From positions 35,337 to 99,336 of the forward strand of contig CAYQAC010000003.1 of assembly GCA_964415255.1 (NCBI GenBank): a stretch of 64,000 nt of DNA, written 5' to 3'. Numbering within the stretch: the first letter of the stretch is position 1; every line of letters begins with the position of its first letter. A program made the position numbers and the translations under genes. Positions 1 through 10,770 of this stretch are shown one piece after another. Origin of the DNA: JAHBVY01 sp964415255 (lineage in GTDB: Bacteria > Myxococcota_A > Polyangia > Polyangiales > Polyangiaceae). Below the pieces are notes generated by a model. It did no database searches, had not been told where the DNA came from, and was given only the letters and a program-made list of their open reading frames with translations.

Positions 1-2982
1 GAGTACCCCGCGGTGGACCCTCCCATCGTCACCGTCACCACGAACTACCCCGGCGCGAGCCCCGAAGTTATCTCCGCGCAGATCACGGAGCCGATCGAGG
101 AGAGCGTCAGCGGCGTCGCGGGGATCCGCGTGCTTAGCAGCACCAGCAGCGAGGGCCGGAGCGAGATCCGGGTGGAGTTCGAGCTCTCCGTGGACATGGA
201 GGCGGCCGCCAACGACGTCCGCGACAAGGTGGCGGTCGCGCGGCGGCTGCTGCCGGGCGACGTGGATCCGCCCACGGTGGAGAAGGCGGACGCCGACGCC
301 TCCCCGATCGTCTTCATGACGCTCGGCAGCGACACCAAGTCCATCTTGGACGTCGCGGCCATGGCGGATCGCATCATCAAGCCACGGGTGCAGACGATCC
401 CAGGCGTGGCCTCCGTGCGCATCTTCGGTGACAAGCGCTACGCGATGCGGCTCCTGCTCGACGCTGAGCGGCTCTCAGCGCACGGCGTGACCCCGCTTGA
501 TGTTCAGGCGGCGCTGAACCGTGAGCACGTGGATCTCCCCGCGGGGCGGCTCGAAGGGGAGGACACCGAGCTCGGGCTGCGCACCATCGCCAAGCTCTCC
601 ACCCCCGAGGAGTTCAACCGCCTTAATATCCGTGCGGAAAATGGCCGCCTGATCACCCTGGCCGACGTGGGCCGCGCGGAGCTGAGCGCTGAGAACCTGC
701 GGAGCGGCATGGCGCAGTTCGGCGTGCCGATGGTGGGCATCGCGGTGGTGCCGCAGCCGAACACCAACGCCGTCGCTATCGCTGACGAGTTCTACCGGCG
801 CTACGAGGGCATCAAGGAGTCGCTGCCGCCCGAGTACCAGGTGGAGATTGGCTACGATTTTACCACCTTCGTCCGTAAATCCATCTCGGAGGTGGAGGAG
901 ACGCTGCTCATCGCCTTCGGGCTGGTGGTGCTCATCATCTTCGCGTTCCTGCGCGATTGGCGGGCGACCATCGTGCCGGTGGTGGCCATCCCGGTGAGCA
1001 TCGTCTCGGCGTTCTTCATCATGTATTTGATGGGGTTCTCCATCAACATCCTCACCTTGGTGGGGCTCGTGTTGGCGATTGGTCTCGTGTGTGACGACGC
1101 CATCGTGGTGCTGGAGAATGTGTACACGCGGGTTGAGGCGGGGCGCACGCCGCTCCAAGCGGCGCTTGAGGGCTCACGAGAGATCTACTTCGCGGTCATC
1201 GCCACCACGCTCGCCTTGGCGGCGGTGTTCCTCCCCATCGTGTTCTTGCAGGGGCTCACCGGGCGGCTGTTCCGTGAGTTCGGGGTGGTGGTCGCGGGGT
1301 CGGTGCTGGTCAGCGCCTTCGTGGCGCTCAGCCTCTCGGCGATGATGTGCCGCTTCCTGCTGAAGCCACAGGAGCGCGCGGGTTGGCTGAAGCGGGTGAC
1401 TGAGCCCTTCTTCATCTGGATGACCAGCACCTATCGCGCCTCCTTGCTCGGCTTCATGCGGGTGCGCTGGGCGGTGTTCCCGCTGATGGCGCTGATCGCA
1501 GGCTACGTGGTGTGGCAGGGCAGCCGCCTGCCGCAAGAGCTCGCGCCGCTCGAAGACCGCTCCAATATCCGCGTGAACGTGCGCGCGCCGGAGTCAGCCA
1601 CCTACGACTACACGCGCCGCTCTCTGGATGAGGTGGCCGTCTGGATAGCTGACAATGTACCGGAGGTGCGCCGCACCTTCAGCATCACCGCCATGCGCGG
1701 CGGTGCGGTGAACACCGGCATGCAGAACATTTACCTGCATGAGCCGGAAGATCGTCAGCGCTCCCAAGAGGAGATCTTCAACCAGCTCTCCCAGGGGCTC
1801 GGGCGTTTTGACACCCTGCGCATCTTCCCGGCGCAGCCGCCGACCATCGGCTCACGCTTCGCGGGCCAGCCGCTCAACTACGTGCTCCAAGCGCCCACCG
1901 TGGAGGCGCTGCTCGGCGCCTTGCCGCCGTTCTTGGAGGCGGCGGGGCGGCGCCCAGAGCTTCGCTTCGTGGACGCCGATTTCAAGATCAACCGCGAGGA
2001 GACCACGGTGGAGCTCGACCGCACCCGGGCGGCGGAGCTGGGCGTCACCGCGGAGCAGGTGGCGCGCACCCTACAGCTCACCTTCGGTGACCAGCGCTTC
2101 GGCTACTTCGTGATGGACGGCAAGCAGTACCAGATCATTGGTCAGCTGGACCGTCCATTCCGCAAGGAGCCCGCGGATCTTCGTAAGGTGCACGTACGAA
2201 GTAGCAAGGGCGAGCTGGTCTCGCTGGAGAACCTGGTGCGCTGGCGAGAGAACACCGTGCCAGGCGCTATTTACCGCTACAATCGCTACGTCTCGGCCAC
2301 CATCAGCGGCAGCATGATGCCCGGCTACACCTTGGGGGACGGCGTGCGCGCGCTGGACGAGGTGGCGAAGGAGGTGCTCCCGCAGAACATCCAGACGGAT
2401 CTCGCGGGTGAGGCGCGCGACCTGCGCGACAGCTCCTCCAGCATGGCGTTCGCCTTCGGGCTCGCGCTGCTCATCGTTTACCTGGTGCTGGCGGCGCAGT
2501 TCGAGAGCTTCGTGGATCCGTTCATCATCCTGCTCACGGTGCCCATGTCGCTCGGCGGCGCGGTGTTGGCGCTGGCGCTCACCAGCTCCTCGCTCAACAT
2601 CTTCAGCCAAATCGGCGTCATCATGCTGATTGGCCTGGTGACGAAGAACGGCATCCTGATCGTCGAGTTCGCCAATCACCGGCAGAAGGAGGGCCTCTCC
2701 AAGCATGAGGCCGTGGTGGAGGCCGCCACGGGGCGGTTCCGGCCGATCATGATGACCAGCTTGGCCACCATCCTCGGCGTGATGCCCATCGCGCTCTCGA
2801 TGGGCGCCGCCGGCGGCAGCCGGCAGTCCCTGGGCATCGCGGTGGCCGGCGGCATGCTCGGCGCCACCTTCCTCTCACTTTACCTCGTGCCGGCGCTCTA
2901 CAGCTTCATGTCGCGCTACCGCAGGCCCACCGAGGAAGAGGCCGCGCTCGACGCCGCGCTTGAGGGCGCGCCCGCAGAGTGA
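1..2982 (+). CDS. RND-family multidrug efflux permease (AcrB/MexB type), 5' truncated by window
   Basis: Inner-membrane proton/substrate antiporter of a tripartite efflux pump (family knowledge). Neither the periplasmic adaptor nor the outer-membrane channel is in view; they may lie upstream. The frame is open from base 1, reading EYPAVDPPIV, the usual RND N-terminal motif, so the GTG at 13 is not the true start and only some 10-40 residues are missing from a normal ~1,040-aa protein. Both proton-relay sites are visible: the TM4 Asp-Asp pair in LVCDDAIVVLEN (codons 365-366) and the TM10 Lys in VTKNGILIVEF (codon 882). The LAAQFESF motif precedes the last membrane block. The duplicated TM/porter architecture appears complete. 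Substrate cannot be read from sequence. Confidence 0.95.
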   Translation, partial: EYPAVDPPIVTVTTNYPGASPEVISAQITEPIEESVSGVAGIRVLSSTSSEGRSEIRVEFELSVDMEAAANDVRDKVAVARRLLPGDVDPPTVEKADADASPIVFMTLGSDTKSILDVAAMADRIIKPRVQTIPGVASVRIFGDKRYAMRLLLDAERLSAHGVTPLDVQAALNREHVDLPAGRLEGEDTELGLRTIAKLSTPEEFNRLNIRAENGRLITLADVGRAELSAENLRSGMAQFGVPMVGIAVVPQPNTNAVAIADEFYRRYEGIKESLPPEYQVEIGYDFTTFVRKSISEVEETLLIAFGLVVLIIFAFLRDWRATIVPVVAIPVSIVSAFFIMYLMGFSINILTLVGLVLAIGLVCDDAIVVLENVYTRVEAGRTPLQAALEGSREIYFAVIATTLALAAVFLPIVFLQGLTGRLFREFGVVVAGSVLVSAFVALSLSAMMCRFLLKPQERAGWLKRVTEPFFIWMTSTYRASLLGFMRVRWAVFPLMALIAGYVVWQGSRLPQELAPLEDRSNIRVNVRAPESATYDYTRRSLDEVAVWIADNVPEVRRTFSITAMRGGAVNTGMQNIYLHEPEDRQRSQEEIFNQLSQGLGRFDTLRIFPAQPPTIGSRFAGQPLNYVLQAPTVEALLGALPPFLEAAGRRPELRFVDADFKINREETTVELDRTRAAELGVTAEQVARTLQLTFGDQRFGYFVMDGKQYQIIGQLDRPFRKEPADLRKVHVRSSKGELVSLENLVRWRENTVPGAIYRYNRYVSATISGSMMPGYTLGDGVRALDEVAKEVLPQNIQTDLAGEARDLRDSSSSMAFAFGLALLIVYLVLAAQFESFVDPFIILLTVPMSLGGAVLALALTSSSLNIFSQIGVIMLIGLVTKNGILIVEFANHRQKEGLSKHEAVVEAATGRFRPIMMTSLATILGVMPIALSMGAAGGSRQSLGIAVAGGMLGATFLSLYLVPALYSFMSRYRRPTEEEAALDAALEGAPAE

Positions 2983-3029
2983 GTCCCAGAGCGAGTCGGC
3001 TGAGGACTTCACACCGAGCCGGGCGCATC

Positions 3030-3044
3030 GTCAGGCAAGCTGAC
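3030..3044. repeat. Palindromic repeat GTCAGGCAAGCTGAC in convergent gap
   Basis: This inverted repeat (GTCAG/CTGAC arms) sits in the 116-bp gap between the convergent RND and menB genes. Near-identical 15-mers occur at 22337, 29774, 29969, 30267, 41807 and 41946. It could fold as a weak hairpin, but there is no T-run to support a terminator call. Confidence 0.5.
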
Positions 3045-3098
3045 GTACGCTCAAGGGCGTCTGGGGCGCGTCGCTTGGAGGCTCCCGCCTGACGCGCC

Positions 3099-3986
<888 letters not shown>

Positions 3987-4232
3987 GATCGCGTGTTAGC
4001 TCGAACGGCCGCCGCACCGCGAGCCTAAAACCGCTCGGCGGGCTCCTCGCTTGGCGCACCGCGAGGCGCCATCAGGTGAGCACCACGAGGCCATCAGCTG
4101 CTTCGCGCAGCGCGCGCCGCCAGGCGCATCCACCGCGTTAGCAGGCGTTCATCCGCTGCCAAGCTCAGGGCGCCACGCGCGAGCCGCACCTGAGATTTGC
4201 AGGGCGGCGGCAAAGCGACTAACCCCCGCGCC

Positions 4233-6203
4233 GTGCTCAACATCTCGAACTTAGCCAAGGGGTTCGGCGGACGAACCCTGTTCTCAGGCGTCACGCTCCA
4301 GCTCGACGCGGGCAACCGCTATGGGCTGGTGGGCGCGAACGGCGCCGGCAAGACCACCCTGCTCCGTATCTTGATGAACGACGAGCCCGCCAGCGACGGG
4401 ATCATCGTGTTCCCCAAGGACGCGCGCGTCGGCGTGCTGCGCCAAGATCGCTTCGAGGATGACGGCCAGCGCATCCTCGACGTCGCGATGAAGGGCGACC
4501 TCGAGGTGTTCCAAGCGCTGACGGAGCAAGACCGCATCGGTGAGCAGGAGGAGGTGGACCCTGACCACCTGGGCCACCTCACCGAGATCATCGCGGCCGG
4601 CGACGGCTACACGCTGGAGGCGCGCGCCAGCCAGGTGCTGGTGGGCCTCGGCATCCCGGAGCACGCGCTCAAAGAGCCGCTCTCCACCTTGAGCGGCGGC
4701 TTCAAGCTGCGCGTGCTCTTGGCGCAGGTGTTAGTCAGCAGGCCTGATATTTTGCTGCTCGATGAGCCGACCAACCACCTGGATATCCTCAGCATCCGCT
4801 GGCTCGAGGGCTTCCTGCGCAGCTTCAAGGGCTGCGCGGTGGTGATCAGCCACGACATCCGCTTCCTGGACGCCATCTCCACGCACACGCTCGACGTGGA
4901 TTACGGCACCGTCACCTCTTACAAAGGCAACTACACCGCCTTCTGCCGCCAGAAGGCCGAGGTGCGCGCGCGCAAGGAGGCGGAGATAGCCAAGAACGAG
5001 CGCATCATCGCCGAGAAGAAGGCCTTCGTGGAGCGCTTCTCGGCCAAGGCCACCAAGGCGCGCCAGGCGCAGAGCCGCGTCAAGCAGATCGAGAAGATCC
5101 AGGTCGAGGAGCTGCCGAAGAGCAGCCGCCGCTACCCGAAATTCAGCTTGAAGCAAAAGCGCCCGAGCGGGCGCGACGTGCTGGAGGTGAAGGGGCTCTC
5201 CAAGGCCTACGGGGAGCTCCAAGTGCTCGACCAAGTCTCGCTCCAGGTGCGGCGCGGTGAGCGCGTGGCGGTGATCGGCGCCAACGGGCTTGGTAAGTCC
5301 ACCTTACTCAAGATTTTGGTAGACAGGCTGACGAGCGACGCAGGGGAGGTCAACTGGGGCCATGAGGCGCAGCTCGGCTACTTCGCGCAGGACCACAAAG
5401 ACCTCTTGAGCGACCCCAAGCAGAGCGCGCTGAATTTCTTATGGGACACCTGCCCGCAAGAGGGCACAAGCTACGTGCGCGGCATGCTGGGGCGCGTGCT
5501 GTTCAGCGGTGAAGATGTGGACAAGACGCTCGAGGCGCTGAGCGGTGGGGAGGCGGCGCGGCTGGTGTTCAGCCGCTTGATGGTGCAGCAGCCCAACGTG
5601 CTGGTGCTGGACGAGCCCACGAACCACCTGGATCTTGAGGCGATTGAGGCGCTGGTGGAGGCGCTCAAGACCTACGATGGCACGCTGATCTTCGTCTCGC
5701 ACGATCGCTGGTTCGTGGAGGCGCTGGCGACGCGCGTGGTGGAGATCACCAAGAGCGGCCTGGCTGATTTCCACGGTACTTATTCGGAGTTCTTGGAGCG
5801 CGCGGGGGACGACCACTTGGACGCCGAGCAGGTCGCGCTGCGCGCCAAGGAGGAGAAGCGCGAGAAGCGCCGCGGGGGCAACTCCACGCCGCCGCCCGCC
5901 CCTGGCCCCACGAAGGCACCGGAGCCTGACCAGGGGCTCAGCAACGAGGAGCGCCGTCGCCGCGCCAATCAGCGCAAGGCGCTGCCGCGGAGGCGCGACG
6001 AGCTGCTCACGAAGATCGAGCGCACCGAGGCCAAGAAGGCCGAGCTTGAGGCGCGCTACGCAGAGCCTGGCTTCTTTGAGAGCACCTCCCGCGCCGATCA
6101 AGATGCCCTCCGCCGCGAGCAAGCCGAGGTGGAGAGCCGCCTCGACCGCATGATGAGCGAGTGGGAAGAGGTGGAGGCGGAGCTCGCACGGCTCGACGCC
6201 TAG
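4233..6203 (+). CDS. ABC-F family ATPase (YbiT/Uup-like ribosome-associated protein)
   Basis: Soluble protein with two ABC ATPase domains and no membrane domain, as in ABC-F proteins that act on the ribosome E site (family knowledge). The first domain has Walker A GANGAGKTT (about residues 34-42), signature LSGGFKLR and Walker B DILLLDEPTNHLD. The second has GANGLGKST, LSGGEAARL and VLVLDEPTNHLD. A charged inter-domain linker is rich in Lys/Arg/Glu, and the C-terminal ~90 residues form a predicted coiled coil like the Uup tail. I chose the GTG at 4233 because MLNISNLAKGFGGRTLF matches the family start; an in-frame TTG at 4197 would add 12 poor residues. No nearby Shine-Dalgarno sequence distinguishes them. 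Length is about 656 aa. Antibiotic-resistance versus housekeeping role cannot be decided. Confidence 0.9.
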   Translation: MLNISNLAKGFGGRTLFSGVTLQLDAGNRYGLVGANGAGKTTLLRILMNDEPASDGIIVFPKDARVGVLRQDRFEDDGQRILDVAMKGDLEVFQALTEQDRIGEQEEVDPDHLGHLTEIIAAGDGYTLEARASQVLVGLGIPEHALKEPLSTLSGGFKLRVLLAQVLVSRPDILLLDEPTNHLDILSIRWLEGFLRSFKGCAVVISHDIRFLDAISTHTLDVDYGTVTSYKGNYTAFCRQKAEVRARKEAEIAKNERIIAEKKAFVERFSAKATKARQAQSRVKQIEKIQVEELPKSSRRYPKFSLKQKRPSGRDVLEVKGLSKAYGELQVLDQVSLQVRRGERVAVIGANGLGKSTLLKILVDRLTSDAGEVNWGHEAQLGYFAQDHKDLLSDPKQSALNFLWDTCPQEGTSYVRGMLGRVLFSGEDVDKTLEALSGGEAARLVFSRLMVQQPNVLVLDEPTNHLDLEAIEALVEALKTYDGTLIFVSHDRWFVEALATRVVEITKSGLADFHGTYSEFLERAGDDHLDAEQVALRAKEEKREKRRGGNSTPPPAPGPTKAPEPDQGLSNEERRRRANQRKALPRRRDELLTKIERTEAKKAELEARYAEPGFFESTSRADQDALRREQAEVESRLDRMMSEWEEVEAELARLDA

Positions 6204-6204
6204 T

Positions 6205-6224
6205 TAGTCAGTAACGTAGACTAA
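6205..6224. repeat. Palindromic repeat TAGTCAGTAACGTAGACTAA just after ABC-F stop
   Basis: It starts two bases after the TAG stop of the ABC-F gene. An 18/20 match (TAGTCAGTGAAGTAGACTAA) lies at 16279-16298 over the stop codon of another gene, and a shorter relative is at 17705-17720. Confidence 0.5.
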
Positions 6225-6323
6225 CGACCCATCTCGCTGAGGTGGTTCGTTAGGCTGACGATAGAGCGCTGCGCCTCATGCCCTAGCGCCCGCGCCGCCT
6301 GCCGCTGAAGCGCGCCCTTCCAT

Positions 6324-6341
6324 GGGGGTTTTGGGGGTTGG
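6324..6341 (+). repeat. G-rich dispersed repeat (core GGGGGTTTTGGGGGTTGG)
   Basis: A clean example of the recurring G-rich element, lying in the 238-bp gap between the ABC-F gene and the MazG-like gene. Related copies are near 6709, 17231, 18135, 23895, 29575, 49277, 51606, 55308, 57592, 59297, 59374 and 62800. The rest of the gap carries a GC-rich inverted repeat (cgcgcggcgccgcgcgg) and no ORF of note. Confidence 0.6.
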
Positions 6342-6441
6342 TAGCGTCGCGCGGCGCCGCGCGGCACCACAGTCGCCTGAAGGCACAGGGAGGCTCTATC
6401 AGGCGCTAGCGTCCGCCTCCGCCCGCTGCTAGCGATGCCAC

Positions 6442-6984
6442 ATGGCGGACCCTGATCGGCGCGGTGCGCGCGTCACGCCCCAGCTCTCACCCGGCGCGCC
6501 GATGCGTGACTTCCAGCGCTACGTGGCGGAGCTGGAGGCCTACCACGGCTGGGAGCGGGTGAGCCTGGTGGAGACGTGTTTCCTCATGGGAGAAGAGGTG
6601 GGGGAGCTGTTCAAGGCGGTGCGCCGCGTGCGGCGCCTGTTTGAGCAAGTCAGTGAGCCTGATGGTGCGGCTATAGGGGCCGCTGAGGGCGCTGCGGTGG
6701 ATGAGGGCGGTGCCCAACCCCCAAAACCCATGGAGATCCTCGCGGAGGCTAGGCCAGGTGCGCCCGCTGAGGTGCCGGCTACGGCTGATCAAGTCAGGGG
6801 TGCTGACTCTAGCGCTGCGGCCGCCGAGGCTCAGCACGTCGCGCGCGTCGCGGAGGTGGGGGAGGAGCTGGTGGATGTGTTGAACTACCTGCTCGCCGTC
6901 GCCAATCGGCTAGACATCGACGTGGAGCGGGCCTTCGTGGCGAAGAACACCAAGAACCTGATGCGCACTTGGGAGAGCGAGTGA
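6442..6984 (+). CDS. MazG-like nucleotide pyrophosphohydrolase domain protein with a central insertion
   Basis: All-alpha NTP-PPase of the MazG type; family members hydrolyse (d)NTPs to monophosphates and pyrophosphate with Mg2+ bound by EExxE and ExxD motifs. Here the first motif is EEVGEL (residues 51-56) and the second is EELVDVLNYL (141-150), followed by a helix ending KNTKNLMRTWES. Between them sits an Ala/Pro/Glu-rich insert, roughly residues 72-130, which ordinary short MazG proteins lack. Residues AQPPKP of the insert are encoded by a copy of the dispersed G-rich repeat in reverse orientation. The 180-aa call starts at ATG 6442; MRDFQRYVAEL at 6502 is an alternative start. Substrate unknown. 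Confidence 0.7.
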   Translation: MADPDRRGARVTPQLSPGAPMRDFQRYVAELEAYHGWERVSLVETCFLMGEEVGELFKAVRRVRRLFEQVSEPDGAAIGAAEGAAVDEGGAQPPKPMEILAEARPGAPAEVPATADQVRGADSSAAAAEAQHVARVAEVGEELVDVLNYLLAVANRLDIDVERAFVAKNTKNLMRTWESE

Positions 6985-7007
6985 TGAGGGCGCCCAGGTT
7001 TCGCTTT

Positions 7008-8186
7008 TCACCAGAAGATTGAGATACGGTCAAGCTCGGTGCGGTCTGTCTCGTCGAGGTAGGGGCAGCCGATGCTGACCTCCTGGAGCTGCCCAGTGAG
7101 GTCTGCTGCCGTGAGCGGAACACCACGGTTCTCAAAGACCGAGAGCGGGATTTGCACGCGCCGATACACTGCGTCGTTGGTGTCTGGGTGGTAGAGCCAT
7201 TTGCCCGGGTAGCCCCACAAGCAATCGTCCTCTCCGCACGACGAGGTCTCACCCCCGTGGATGCGAAATCGCAGCCCGGCCCAGCTGGAGGTGGCCACTC
7301 CATGGCCGCGGATCCAGAACTCGAGGTACGCCGTCTCGAACAGCTTGGGCGTGAGGGTGCTGTCGAACTCAAGATCCATCCCGCCAACGCGCAGGTTCTG
7401 GAAGTCGCGCGGCTCCTCAGAGTCGAGGGCGGCCACGTACTGGAGGCTCGGGCCGTCTTCGACGCCGCCATCTGGCGCGAGGTTGAAGCCGCTGACTGGT
7501 AAGAGGTAGGAGCCCGGAGGGATGCTGCCGTTGAACACGTGCATGCGCGCCTGACGTGGCGCGTCGGTTGAGCCGCGGATTTGGGTGGTGACGAAGGTGT
7601 TGCCGAAGGTGTCGTGTACCGTCAGGGTAGCTGTGTAGGAGGTCTGAGGGTCGAGGTCATAGGTGATGGATCCATCGACGATGTCGAAGCCATCCGAGCG
7701 CCGCAGCTGGTAGCCGCCGAGCTCGGCAGCGTCTCGCGAAGTCCACACCTTCACGCCGGGCGCGGTTGAGGTGGCGCTGGTGATGGCGAGCTCATAGCTC
7801 TCGAGCTCCGGGCCATTGCCGTGCAGCGTCCACGCCCAGCGGATGGCGTTGGGTGTGGCCCAGTCGAAGCGAAAGTCTGAGACGTACACCCGTGAGTCGA
7901 TTTGGGCGCAGACGCGGTCTAGGCAGGTGAGCCCGTTACCGCAGGTGTCTGTGCAGCGAGAGCCAACTTGATCTCCCGTGGGCACACAGGCGTTGGCTAC
8001 GCACGCGTGGTCGTCAGGGCACCCGCCGGGGCACTCGGCCGCTGGCTTGGGCGCGCAGACCCCTTCAATACAGGACAGGCCGGCTGGACAAGCGCCGGCG
8101 CAGCGCTTGCCAGTGTAGTCGACGTCTTCGAGTACACATGAGCTCACCACGCCGAGCAGTAGGGCTAGCGTCCACAGGTACCTCAC
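7008..8186 (-). CDS. Secreted lipoprotein with Cys-rich N-terminal repeats
   Basis: A 392-aa predicted lipoprotein: hydrophobic signal peptide with lipobox VVSSC (Cys17). Residues ~29-95 contain three short cysteine-rich units (CPAGLSCIEGVC, CPDDHACVANAC and CGNGLTCLDRVC), a pattern common in myxobacterial surface proteins. Next comes a fibronectin-III-like stretch (~100-205), then a C-terminal region with LEFWIRGHG and RVQIPLSVFE that resembles carbohydrate-binding-type beta-sandwiches. The start ATG overlaps the stop of the upstream TPR gene by four bases, so the two are co-translated. It lies opposite a Ser/Thr kinase. Function unknown; a cell-surface or extracellular sensing/binding role is only inference. 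Confidence 0.8.
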   Translation of the reverse strand: MRYLWTLALLLGVVSSCVLEDVDYTGKRCAGACPAGLSCIEGVCAPKPAAECPGGCPDDHACVANACVPTGDQVGSRCTDTCGNGLTCLDRVCAQIDSRVYVSDFRFDWATPNAIRWAWTLHGNGPELESYELAITSATSTAPGVKVWTSRDAAELGGYQLRRSDGFDIVDGSITYDLDPQTSYTATLTVHDTFGNTFVTTQIRGSTDAPRQARMHVFNGSIPPGSYLLPVSGFNLAPDGGVEDGPSLQYVAALDSEEPRDFQNLRVGGMDLEFDSTLTPKLFETAYLEFWIRGHGVATSSWAGLRFRIHGGETSSCGEDDCLWGYPGKWLYHPDTNDAVYRRVQIPLSVFENRGVPLTAADLTGQLQEVSIGCPYLDETDRTELDRISIFW

Positions 8187-9031
8187 AGTTCACCTCGCAC
8201 GCCGAGCATGCCTGGCCCAATCACTAGTGAGGTCTTTGGCTTGGTGTTCGCGCCGCGCAGATCGAGCCACCCCCAGATGACCCCAGTCAGGGTGGTGACA
8301 CCCCCCACCACGAAGGTGACGTTGGTCCAGGTGGCCAGGCGGGTGGCCGCGTCTTGTTCGTCACGTGCGGTGTTCGCGTCCGCCTTGGCGACCGCGGCGT
8401 CGTGCTTCGTGCGCGCGAGCACGCCGAGCACGCCACCGGTGGCGAGCATTGAGACGCCAACGCCGGTGACGATCCAAGGGAGGGCGCTCGGCTTGTGCCT
8501 GTCGCGCTCTCGCGCCTCTTGCGCGGCTTGCGTCGCGCGCCGCTCCTCCGCTTCACGATCGGCTCGGGCTCGCTCCCGGGCGAGCCGCTTGGCGAGGGCG
8601 CGTTCGCGCGCCATCTCTGCTTGGAGTTGCTGCACGGTGCGCCTCACCGCGCCTTCATCTGCCGGGTCGGTCTCGCTCTCAAGGTAGCGCTGGTAGGCAT
8701 CCACCGCGCGCGCCTTGTCCCCCGTCTGTTGGTAAGCGCGCCCCAGGTTATATAGCAGCGCGGACGAAGGGTTGATGGTGTAGGCCTGCTCAAGCAGCTT
8801 AGCGGCCTCCCGGAACTCTCCGGCGTCGAACGCGCTCTTGGCTTCAATCGCGAGCGCGCGCGCTTCATCTTCCGGTGTTTGTGCGCTCGCGCCAGATGAG
8901 AGCGCCACGCCGATGCACAGCAGGGCGAGCGAGAGCGCTCGCGGCACTGAACAAGCCCACGCTGAGTGAACAGGCGCGCCCCGAAGCGATGGAGCGAGCC
9001 GATGCGATCCTGGAACCTCTGAGGTGAGCAT
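8183..9031 (-). CDS. TPR-repeat membrane protein
   Basis: A 282-aa protein with an N-terminal signal peptide ending near ASAQ (start uncertain; the first ~25 residues before the hydrophobic core look poorly coding). A TPR pair follows (AKSAFDAGEFREAAKLLEQAYTI... YNLGRAYQQTGDKARAVDAY), then a strongly charged coiled coil of Arg/Glu/Ala (~145-185), and two hydrophobic spans near the C-terminus (LPWIVTGVGVSMLATGGVLG and NVTFVVGGVTTLTGVIWGWL). This arrangement is common next to Ser/Thr kinases in myxobacteria. It forms an operon with the downstream lipoprotein (4-bp overlap) and diverges from the kinase across only 31 bp. Confidence 0.75.
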   Translation of the reverse strand: MLTSEVPGSHRLAPSLRGAPVHSAWACSVPRALSLALLCIGVALSSGASAQTPEDEARALAIEAKSAFDAGEFREAAKLLEQAYTINPSSALLYNLGRAYQQTGDKARAVDAYQRYLESETDPADEGAVRRTVQQLQAEMARERALAKRLARERARADREAEERRATQAAQEARERDRHKPSALPWIVTGVGVSMLATGGVLGVLARTKHDAAVAKADANTARDEQDAATRLATWTNVTFVVGGVTTLTGVIWGWLDLRGANTKPKTSLVIGPGMLGVRGEL

Positions 9032-9062
9032 GTTAGCGTCTGAGCGTATCGGTGGCGGCTAG

Positions 9063-10721
<1,659 letters not shown>

Positions 10722-10722
10722 C

Positions 10723-10768
10723 GGCCAATCCGTTCGCGTGACAACGCCAAGCAGCGAACGACTTGGCC
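10723..10768. terminator. Inverted repeat between convergent kinase and FHA-activator genes
   Basis: The arms GGCCAATCCGTTCGC and GCGAACGACTTGGCC pair at 13 of 15 positions around a 16-base loop, starting immediately after the kinase stop codon and ending just short of the stop of the convergent gene. Its position suggests a bidirectional terminator. There is no obvious T-run. The inner CGTTCGC/GCGAACG arms recur in palindromes at 13493 and 15206. Confidence 0.6.
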
Positions 10769-10770
10769 GC

